Source of the DNA: an uncultured Eubacteriales bacterium | GTDB taxonomy: Bacteria > Bacillota > Clostridia > Oscillospirales > CAG-272 | DNA: 5,021 bases | NCBI GenBank assembly: GCA_900555785.1 | Contig: USMO01000125.1 | Location: 1 to 5,021, forward strand | Direction of reading: 5' to 3' | Part shown: positions 1 through 5,021 of the stretch, piece after piece | Layout of the letters: the number at the start of each line of letters is the position of its first letter | How positions within the stretch are numbered: position 1 is the first letter of the stretch | The notes under the pieces: generated by a model | What the model saw: only the letters and a program-made list of their open reading frames with translations | What the model was told of the DNA's origin: nothing | Databases searched by the model: none | Translations under genes and position numbers: made by a program

Positions 1-822
1 AAGGTCTGTTGCCGGCTGGTTGACCCCGCGATGCCCGTATTTCAGCTTTTCGGTCCTGCCGCCGAGCGCCAGCGCCAGAAGCTGATGCCCCAGGCAAATG
101 CCGAACACCGGCACCTTGCCGGCAAGCGCTGCCAGCGTTGCAATCTCCGCTTGGTTGTCGGCGGGGTCGCCGGGACCGTTGGAGAGCATCACGCCGTCCG
201 GCGCAAGGGCAAGAATCTCTTTCGCCGTGGCGGTGTGGGGGAGGACCTGCACGGCGCAGCCGCGCTTCACCAGTTCCCGGATGATATTCTGTTTGGTGCC
301 GCAGTCCAGCAGCACCACGCGGTGCGAAGGCGTCTCGGGGGAGACGGTGTAGGCTTCCTTGCAGGAGACCGCAGCCACGGCGTTGCGCACGCGGTACGCC
401 GCAATTTCGGCAAGGTCCACGTCTGTTGTGTCGGAAATCATCGCGTTCATCACGCCCTCTTCCCGAATCTTTTTGGTAATCGCCCGCGTGTCCACTCCGC
501 AAATGCCGGGGATGCCTGCCTGCTTCAGGTAAGCATCCAGCGTCATTTCACAGCGGAAGTTGGAGGGATGCTCGCACCATTCCCGCACCACATATCCGCA
601 TGCGGCGCTTTTGCCCTCAAAATCTTCGGGGATGACTCCGTAATTGCCGATCATCGGGAAGGTTTGCAGAATGATCTGCCCTGCGTAGCTGGGGTCGGTC
701 AGGGTCTCGATATAGCCGCCCATGCCGGTGGTGAACACCAACTCGCCCACAGCGGCGTGCGCGGCGCCGAAGGCTACTCCTTCCATCACCTCGCCGTCGG
801 CAAAGACAAGGTAGCGCTTCAT
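1..822 (-). CDS. carA: Carbamoyl-phosphate synthase small (glutaminase) subunit, 3' end cut off
   Basis: CarA hydrolyses glutamine and passes the ammonia to the large subunit CarB, which makes carbamoyl phosphate in the cytoplasm. The first 274 residues are visible and the frame is open to the left edge. The N-terminal CarA domain is clear: TTGMGGYIETLTDPSYAGQI at residues 31-50, GNYGVIPEDFE at 59-69 and GICGVDTRAITKKI at 106-119. The class I glutamine amidotransferase domain starts near residue 168, with SNGPGDP at 214-220 and the nucleophile Cys243 in GICLGHQ (codon at 94-96), then KYGHRGVNQP at 261-270. About 85-100 residues are missing, including the His and Glu that complete the catalytic triad, judged from the usual length of roughly 360-380. 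The ATG overlaps the argF stop as ATGA, and no good Shine-Dalgarno precedes it, so translation is probably coupled to argF. Its place in an arginine operon suggests an arginine-dedicated synthase, with carB expected next. Identity is near certain. Confidence 0.97.
   Translation of the reverse strand, partial: MKRYLVFADGEVMEGVAFGAAHAAVGELVFTTGMGGYIETLTDPSYAGQIILQTFPMIGNYGVIPEDFEGKSAACGYVVREWCEHPSNFRCEMTLDAYLKQAGIPGICGVDTRAITKKIREEGVMNAMISDTTDVDLAEIAAYRVRNAVAAVSCKEAYTVSPETPSHRVVLLDCGTKQNIIRELVKRGCAVQVLPHTATAKEILALAPDGVMLSNGPGDPADNQAEIATLAALAGKVPVFGICLGHQLLALALGGRTEKLKYGHRGVNQPATDL
819..822 (-). promoter_or_regulatory. ATGA stop-start overlap of argF and carA
   Basis: The carA ATG (822-820) and the argF TGA (821-819) share two bases in an ATGA. 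The 18 bases before it on the minus strand are rich in G and C (GATCGGGGGCGCCGGGGC) and contain no AGGAGG-like sequence, only a run of G. This suggests that carA is translated mainly by ribosomes that terminate on argF and restart. Confidence 0.7.
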
Positions 823-1820
823 GCCCCGGCGCCCCCGATCATGGCAGCAAGCACGGCTTTGATGGTGTGCATCCGGTTCTCCGCTTCTTCAAATACGACC
901 GACTGCGGACCCTCAAACACCCCGTTGCTTACTTCCATGGCGTCTCTGCCGAACGTTTCGCATTTCTCCTTGCCGATTGTCGTGTTCTTGTCATGGTAAG
1001 CGGGCAGGCAATGCATGAAAATGGCGTCCGGCGCGGCGTTTTGCATCAGCGCCTCGTTCACCTGATACGGGGAAAGTGCTGCGATGCGCTCTTTCCAAAC
1101 CGCATCCGGTTCGCCCATGGAGACCCATACATCGGTGTAAATCACCTGTGCGTCGCGCGCGGCTTCGGCAGGATCTTCACAGAAGCGCAGGGTGGCACCG
1201 GTCTCCTCGGCAATTGCTTCGCATTCGGTAATCAGCGCGGGATCCGGGAAGTACCCTTTCGGCGCGCCAGCCGTAAAGTGCAGCCCCATCTTGGCGCAGC
1301 CGACCATCAGGGAGTTGCCCATGTTGAAGCGGGCATCGCCCATGTAGGTAAAGCGGATGTCCTTCAGCTTGCCGAAATGCTCGCGGACGGTGAGAAAATC
1401 CGCCAGAATCTGCGTGGGGTGAAATTCATCGGTCAGCCCGTTGAAGACCGGCACGGAGGCATACTTTGCAAGCTCTTCCACAATGTTCTGTCCAAAGCCG
1501 CGGTACTCGATGCCGTCAAACATTCCGGACAGCACGCGGGCGGTGTCGGCAATGCTTTCCTTTTTGCCGATCCGGGAGCCGGTCGGATCGAGATAGGTAA
1601 CGCCCATGCCGAGATCCCTTGCAGCAACCTCAAAGGCGCAGCGCGTGCGGGTGCTGGTCTTCTCAAAAATCAGGGCAAGGTTCTTTCCCTCGCACAGGCG
1701 GTGCGCCACGCCGGCTTTCTTTTGCGCTTTCAGCTCTGCCGAAAGATCCAGTAATGCCCCGATTTCCTCGGGGGTAAAGTCCAGCAGCTTCAGAAAATCT
1801 TTGCCTTTGAATGTGTTCAT
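819..1820 (-). CDS. argF: Ornithine carbamoyltransferase, anabolic by context
   Basis: The enzyme condenses ornithine with carbamoyl phosphate to give citrulline in the cytoplasm. The protein has 333 residues, as long as E. coli ArgI (334) and longer than the B. subtilis-type ArgF (about 310-320). Visible motifs are the carbamoyl-phosphate loop STRTR at 56-60, FHPTQ at 133-137, the ornithine-side DVWVSMGE at 230-237, catalytic Cys271 in HCLPAYHD at 270-277 and ENRMHTIKA at 314-322. The start KDFLKLLDFTPEE and the segment KKESIADTARVLSGM resemble the E. coli ArgI/ArcB subgroup; ArcB is the catabolic form. With biosynthetic genes on both sides and no arcA or arcC in view, an anabolic role is the better reading. 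The frame is open further upstream, to about 2141, but that part runs through argD out of frame. The ATG at 1820 is preferred because it starts the homologous protein and has an AGGAGG four bases upstream. It overlaps both argD and carA as ATGA. Confidence 0.97.
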   Translation of the reverse strand: MNTFKGKDFLKLLDFTPEEIGALLDLSAELKAQKKAGVAHRLCEGKNLALIFEKTSTRTRCAFEVAARDLGMGVTYLDPTGSRIGKKESIADTARVLSGMFDGIEYRGFGQNIVEELAKYASVPVFNGLTDEFHPTQILADFLTVREHFGKLKDIRFTYMGDARFNMGNSLMVGCAKMGLHFTAGAPKGYFPDPALITECEAIAEETGATLRFCEDPAEAARDAQVIYTDVWVSMGEPDAVWKERIAALSPYQVNEALMQNAAPDAIFMHCLPAYHDKNTTIGKEKCETFGRDAMEVSNGVFEGPQSVVFEEAENRMHTIKAVLAAMIGGAGA

Positions 1821-3001
1821 ACGCCCTCCTGTCCGCCAGCGCAGACTTCTTTCAGAATTTGTACCGCCCGTTCCAGCAGCGGCATCGGAATGTTCAGCGC
1901 GGGCAGCAGCCGCACCTTTTCTTTGGCGCTGATGACCAGCACGCCTCTCTCCCGGCATTCCCGAATGACATCTGCCACCGGGCGTTCGGTCTCCACACCG
2001 AGCATCAGTCCAAGCCCGGTTACCGAGCGCACGCCGGGGGCACCGGTCAATTCGTTTACGATGTAAGCGGAACGCTCCCGTACCCCCGCAAGGATCTCTT
2101 CGTTCAGGCGGGAGAGGATGGAAATGGCACCGGCACAGCACACCGGATTCCCCCCGAAGGTGGAGCCGTGCGTGCCCGGCGTCAGCACGTCCCTGACCTG
2201 CTCGCCCAGTACGGTAGCCCCGATCGGCAGCCCGCCGCCCAGTCCTTTTGCGGTGGTGAAAATATCCGGCTGAATGCCGTAGTTCATGTAGCCGTAAAGC
2301 ATGCCGCTTCTGCCGTTCCCGATCTGCACCTCATCGCAGATCAGCAGCACGTCGCGCGCGCGGAGGAGGGTAGCAAGGTCCTGCACAAATGTCTTGTCCA
2401 GCGGAATCACGCCGCCCTCGCCCTGCACAATTTCAATCATCACAGCGGCGGTCGGGTAGGTGTCCAGCAGCTTTCTCACGCCCTCCAGGTCGCCCGCTGC
2501 CACATGGTGGAACCCTTCGGTCAGCGGGGTAAAATCCCGGTGAAAGACTTCCTGCCCGGTGGCTGCCAGCGTGGTAATCGTGCGCCCGTGAAAGCTGTTT
2601 ACCAGCGTGATGATATGGTAGTGGTCCTTTCCCTTTTTCTCCTGCGCGTACTTGCGCGCCACCTTGATGGCACATTCATTGGCTTCTGCCCCCGAATTGG
2701 AAAAAAAGACCCTGCTCATGCCGGTTTTTTCGCAAAGCATGGAGGCAAGCACGGCACACGGCTCGGAGTAATACAGGTTGGAGGTGTGCTGCAGCGTGCC
2801 GAGCTGCGCGGTGACTGCCGCCTGCCATGCGTCATCCGCAAAGCCGAAGGTGTTCACCGCGATACCGGTGGAAAGGTCGATATATTCTGTTTCGTTTTCG
2901 TCATACACCAACGACCCTTTCCCGTGTTTGAGGACCACGGGAAAGCGGCGGTAGGTGCCGGTGATATATTGGCTGTCCAGAGCTTGGATATTCGATTGCA
3001 T
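1817..3001 (-). CDS. argD: Acetylornithine aminotransferase (class III, PLP-dependent)
   Basis: ArgD reversibly transfers an amino group from glutamate to N-acetylglutamate 5-semialdehyde, giving N-acetylornithine; many family members also accept succinyldiaminopimelate for lysine synthesis. The 394-residue length is typical. Fold-type I landmarks appear in order: NSGAEANE at 102-109 (phosphate binding), NSFHGRTITTLAATGQ at 135-150, the Glu190 region IEIVQGEGG, Asp223 in CDEVQIGNGRSG (contacts the pyridine nitrogen), Lys252 in TTAKGLGGGLPIGA (the Schiff-base lysine), THGSTFGGNP at 277-286 and the carboxylate-binding Arg364 in RLLPALNIP. The variant VQIGNGRSG differs slightly from the common VQTGxGRTG but leaves the key Asp intact. 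The ATG shares one base with the argB stop (TAATG), and an AAGGAG lies seven bases upstream, which fixes the start. The stop overlaps the argF ATG. Ornithine aminotransferase is a related alternative, but the operon context strongly favours ArgD. Confidence 0.97.
   Translation of the reverse strand: MQSNIQALDSQYITGTYRRFPVVLKHGKGSLVYDENETEYIDLSTGIAVNTFGFADDAWQAAVTAQLGTLQHTSNLYYSEPCAVLASMLCEKTGMSRVFFSNSGAEANECAIKVARKYAQEKKGKDHYHIITLVNSFHGRTITTLAATGQEVFHRDFTPLTEGFHHVAAGDLEGVRKLLDTYPTAAVMIEIVQGEGGVIPLDKTFVQDLATLLRARDVLLICDEVQIGNGRSGMLYGYMNYGIQPDIFTTAKGLGGGLPIGATVLGEQVRDVLTPGTHGSTFGGNPVCCAGAISILSRLNEEILAGVRERSAYIVNELTGAPGVRSVTGLGLMLGVETERPVADVIRECRERGVLVISAKEKVRLLPALNIPMPLLERAVQILKEVCAGGQEGV
1825..1830 (-). 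promoter_or_regulatory. Ribosome binding site that decides the argF start
   Basis: A perfect AGGAGG on the minus strand lies four bases before the argF ATG at 1820, inside the last codons of argD (the QEGV end). It shows that the true argF start is here, not at the further-upstream start codons that the open frame would allow. The spacing is a little short, but the ATGA overlap with the argD stop should favour coupled translation. Confidence 0.85.
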
Positions 3002-3888
3002 TACTGTTCTCCTTCCGAGAGCGGGGCAGGGACCCCTCCCGTAAACATGGTGCCGATGCCCTCATTGGTCAGCATTTCAATCAGGATTGCGTGCGGGATG
3101 CGCCCGTCAATGATGAACACGCGGTTGACCCCCCAGCGGATGGCGTTGATGCAGCACTCCACCTTCGGAATCATGCCGCCGCTGATGGTGCCGTTGGCAA
3201 TCAGCTCCGGTGCGTCCGCTGTGCGGATGACGGGAATCAGGGTTGCGGGGTCGTTTTTGTCGCGCAGGATGCCTGCAATGTCGGTCATGGAAATCAGGCT
3301 TTCCGCGCCCAGCTCGCCCGCAATTTTTGCTGCTGCGGTGTCGGCGTTGATGTTGTAAATGTTTCCTTCCCGGTCGCACCCTACCGTGGAAACGACGGGA
3401 ATGTAGTCCTTGTCAATGACGTCCAGAATTGGAGCCACGTTGACCTTGGTAATCTCGCCCACATATCCGAGGCGCGGGTCCTTGACCTTTGCCTCAATCA
3501 TGTGCCCGTCCATGCCGGACAGCCCGATGGCGTTGCCGCCCTTGTTTTCAATCAGCGCGACCAGGCTTTTGCTGACCTTTCCCGCAAGGACCATCTGCAC
3601 GATGTCTGCGGTTTCCTTGTCGGTAACGCGCAGCCCGTCCACAAAGACGCTTTCTTTTCCGATTTTCTTCAGCATGTCTGTGATTTCGGGACCGCCGCCA
3701 TGCACCAGCACCACCCGGACGCCGATCAGCGAGAGCAGAACGATGTCCTTCATGACCGAGTCCTTCAGTTCCTCGTTGATCATGGCATTGCCGCCGTATT
3801 TGACGACAACAATCTTTCCGGTGTATTCCTGAATATACGGCAGAGCGTGAACCAGCACCTCTGCCCGTTTTGCGTTTGTAATGTCCAT
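3001..3888 (-). CDS. argB: Acetylglutamate kinase, probably of the arginine-sensitive type
   Basis: ArgB phosphorylates N-acetylglutamate with ATP, the second step of the pathway. The protein has 295 residues and the amino acid kinase fold: Lys30 in VVKYGGNAM (phosphate contacts), LVHGGGPEI at 61-69, GLRVTD at 85-90 (substrate-binding Arg87), NINAD at 179-183, TDIAGI at 202-207 and GGMIPK at 237-242 with the catalytic-type Lys242. It is longer than the arginine-insensitive E. coli enzyme (258). Residues 5-21 (NAKRAEVLVHALPYIQE) match the N-terminal helix that links dimers into hexamers in arginine-inhibited kinases such as those of Pseudomonas and Thermotoga. Feedback inhibition by arginine is therefore likely, though inferred. 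The C-terminal stretch IIDGRIPHAILIEMLTNEGI belongs to the region that forms the arginine site in those enzymes. The gene lies 13 bases after argJ with a GGGAGA ribosome binding site, and its TAA shares one base with the argD start. Confidence 0.97.
   Translation of the reverse strand: MDITNAKRAEVLVHALPYIQEYTGKIVVVKYGGNAMINEELKDSVMKDIVLLSLIGVRVVLVHGGGPEITDMLKKIGKESVFVDGLRVTDKETADIVQMVLAGKVSKSLVALIENKGGNAIGLSGMDGHMIEAKVKDPRLGYVGEITKVNVAPILDVIDKDYIPVVSTVGCDREGNIYNINADTAAAKIAGELGAESLISMTDIAGILRDKNDPATLIPVIRTADAPELIANGTISGGMIPKVECCINAIRWGVNRVFIIDGRIPHAILIEMLTNEGIGTMFTGGVPAPLSEGEQ
3009..3014 (-). promoter_or_regulatory. Ribosome binding site of argD
   Basis: AAGGAG on the minus strand lies seven bases before the argD ATG and within the last codons of argB. 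With the TAATG junction it fixes the argD start at 3001 and allows both fresh initiation and re-initiation by ribosomes finishing argB. Confidence 0.85.
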
Positions 3889-3892
3889 GTGT

Positions 3893-3898
3893 TCTCCC
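3893..3898 (-). promoter_or_regulatory. Ribosome binding site of argB
   Basis: GGGAGA on the minus strand lies four bases before the argB ATG, inside the 13-base gap that separates argJ from argB. It supports the start at 3888. The gap leaves no room for a promoter or terminator, so argJ and argB are co-transcribed. Confidence 0.75.
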
Positions 3899-3901
3899 GT
3901 A

Positions 3902-5021
3902 TCAGGTCCTGTAGTCGCCGTTGATCTTCACGTAATCATAGGTCAGGTCGCATCCCCAGGCAGCGGACGCGGCATTGCCGGCGTTCAGCTCTACCAGAAT
4001 CTCAATCTCGCTCTCCAGGAGAATCTCTTTGGCTTTTTCTTCGGAGAAGGGGATTCCGGCGCCGTTTTTGCAAACCGCAACGGTGCCCTTCGGGGAGCGG
4101 AAGGCAACATCGATTTTCGTCACGTCCACATCGGCGCCGCTGTACCCGATGGCGCACAGCACGCGCCCCCAGTTGGCGTCGGCGCCGAACATGGCAGCCT
4201 TGGTCAGGGAGGAGCAGATCACGCTTTTGGCAACGGTCTTGGCAATCTGATGGGTTGCGGCGCCGGTGACCTTGCATTCCAGGAGCTTGGTGGCGCCTTC
4301 GCCGTCTCCGGCAATGCGGCGGCAGAGGTAAACGGTTACCGTGTTGAGCGCCTGCATAAAGGCGTCAAAATCTGCCCCGTCGGCGGTGATTTCCGCGTTG
4401 CCTGCCATGCCGTTGGCAAGCAAGGTGACCATATCGTTGGTGGAGGTGTCGCCGTCCACGCTGACCATGTTGAACGTTTCCGCAACATCGGAGGAGAGCG
4501 CCTTTTGCAGCATGTTCGCGCTGATTGCGCAGTCGGTTGTCAGGAAGACCAGCATGGTTGCCATGTTCGGGTGAATCATTCCGGAGCCTTTGGCAATCCC
4601 GCCGAGGTGGCAGGTCGTGCCGCCGATCTGAAATTCCACGGCAATCTCCTTGAGCTTGGTGTCGGTTGTCATGATGCCCTGCGCTGCGGATTCGGAATCC
4701 TTGCCGAGCGAGGCGACCAGCTGCGGAATTCCGGCTGCAATGGGCGCAATGTCAAGCGGCTGCCCGATGACGCCGGTGGAGGCAACCACCACATCGTCAG
4801 CGGCAACGCCGAGCCTGTCTGCCAGCAGGGAACACATCTCCTCCGCAATCTCAATGCCGTTTGCGTTGCAGGTGTTGGCATTGCCGCTGTTGCAGATGAC
4901 CGCCTGTGCCACGCCGTTTGCCAGATGCTGCTTCGTTACAACCAGCGGTGCCCCTTTGACCAGGTTGGTCGTATAGACCGCTGCCGCCGTTGCTTTCGTC
5001 TCACTGTAAATCAGCGCGAGG
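3902..5021 (-). CDS. argJ: Glutamate N-acetyltransferase / ornithine acetyltransferase, 5' end cut off
   Basis: ArgJ transfers the acetyl group of N-acetylornithine to glutamate, releasing ornithine and recycling the acetyl group; bifunctional forms can also use acetyl-CoA. The visible part is 372 residues to the stop, with the frame open to the right edge, so about 25-35 N-terminal residues are missing (family length about 400). The in-frame GTG at 4912 is an internal Val codon, not a start: conserved ArgJ sequence (LALIYSETKATAAAVYTTN) continues upstream of it. Landmarks: CNSGNANTC, the oxyanion-hole loop STGVIGQPL, KGSGMIHPNMATML with the self-cleavage site, VDGDTSTNDMV, GDGEGATK, ADANWGRVLCAIGYSG and the C-terminal AAWGCDLTYDYVKINGDYRT. 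Cleavage before the Thr at 4556-4558 would leave a 218-residue beta chain, the usual size. The Ala-Thr junction and the C-terminal Asn and Thr are kept, so the enzyme looks active. argC probably lies just upstream. Whether it is mono- or bifunctional cannot be told from sequence. Confidence 0.97.
   Translation of the reverse strand, partial: LALIYSETKATAAAVYTTNLVKGAPLVVTKQHLANGVAQAVICNSGNANTCNANGIEIAEEMCSLLADRLGVAADDVVVASTGVIGQPLDIAPIAAGIPQLVASLGKDSESAAQGIMTTDTKLKEIAVEFQIGGTTCHLGGIAKGSGMIHPNMATMLVFLTTDCAISANMLQKALSSDVAETFNMVSVDGDTSTNDMVTLLANGMAGNAEITADGADFDAFMQALNTVTVYLCRRIAGDGEGATKLLECKVTGAATHQIAKTVAKSVICSSLTKAAMFGADANWGRVLCAIGYSGADVDVTKIDVAFRSPKGTVAVCKNGAGIPFSEEKAKEILLESEIEILVELNAGNAASAAWGCDLTYDYVKINGDYRT
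4556..4561 (-). other. argJ: ArgJ self-cleavage site (Ala-Thr)
   Basis: These two codons encode the Ala-Thr pair in the motif NMATML. In the ArgJ family the precursor cuts itself between Ala and Thr, and the freed Thr becomes the nucleophile that carries the acetyl group. The flanking KGSGMIHP segment is intact. Assignment rests on the conserved family motif, not on direct evidence of cleavage in this protein. Confidence 0.9.

Noticed and set aside
31..999. A 322-codon open frame on the plus strand, antisense to carA and the end of argF
   Set aside because: Same reason: a shadow of carA codon bias with no recognisable domain and no convincing ribosome binding site.
867..1754. A 295-codon open frame on the plus strand, antisense to argF
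   Set aside because: Fully opposite argF, with low-complexity composition and no motif; an artefact of codon bias.
1821..2141. A possible N-terminal extension of argF by about 107 residues
   Set aside because: The extension runs through argD in another frame, is Arg- and Gly-rich, and has no counterpart in the family. The ATG at 1820 has an AGGAGG and matches the homologues.
1811..3358. A 515-codon open frame on the plus strand, antisense to argD and part of argB
   Set aside because: It lies wholly opposite well-conserved genes. Its translation shows no family motif and is rich in His, Arg, Gly and Ala, as expected for the mirror of GC-rich third codon positions.
3889..3901. A terminator or promoter between argJ and argB
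   Set aside because: The gap is only 13 bases, holds the argB ribosome binding site, and shows no inverted repeat or T run.
3091..3924. A 277-codon open frame on the plus strand, antisense to argB
   Set aside because: Its translation is rich in Val, Asp, His and Asn and mirrors argB codons; no domain or start signal supports it.
4910..4912. GTG as the possible start of argJ
   Set aside because: Typical ArgJ sequence (YSETKATAAAVYTTN and onward) continues in frame upstream to the window edge, so this is an internal Val codon.

Overview
The window is one uninterrupted stretch of a bacterial arginine-biosynthesis operon. Every real gene is on the minus strand, so transcription runs from right to left: argJ (5' end cut off by the right edge), argB, argD, argF and carA (3' end cut off by the left edge). 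There is no non-coding stretch longer than 13 bases. No RNA gene, mobile element, CRISPR array, promoter or terminator is visible, and the operon clearly continues past both edges.

The proteins read like those of a Gram-positive anaerobe of class Clostridia, perhaps the Oscillospirales/Ruminococcaceae group. This is inferred from the moderately high GC of the third codon positions, the strong purine-rich ribosome binding sites, the CarA variant with TTGMGGY and GVIPEDFE, and the compact argJ-argB-argD cluster joined to car genes, a layout known from Bacillus subtilis (argCJBD-carAB-argF). The taxonomic call is tentative.

Pathway: ArgJ makes N-acetylglutamate by moving the acetyl group from N-acetylornithine to glutamate. 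ArgB phosphorylates N-acetylglutamate. ArgC (not in the window, probably just upstream of argJ) would reduce the product. ArgD transaminates the semialdehyde to N-acetylornithine, and ArgJ then releases ornithine. CarA, with CarB (expected just downstream), supplies carbamoyl phosphate, which ArgF joins to ornithine to give citrulline. The window therefore holds most of the glutamate-to-citrulline part of the pathway. argG and argH are not seen.

The genes are packed for coupled translation. There is a 13-base gap between argJ and argB, a TAATG one-base overlap between argB and argD, and ATGA overlaps at argD/argF and argF/carA. The points most worth a second look are modest: an ornithine carbamoyltransferase of the E. 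coli ArgI/ArcB type in this cluster, its place ahead of carA, the near absence of a ribosome binding site before carA, and a Phe at a position of ArgB that is His in arginine-inhibited relatives. I did not find a novel system here; this is a well-conserved metabolic operon.
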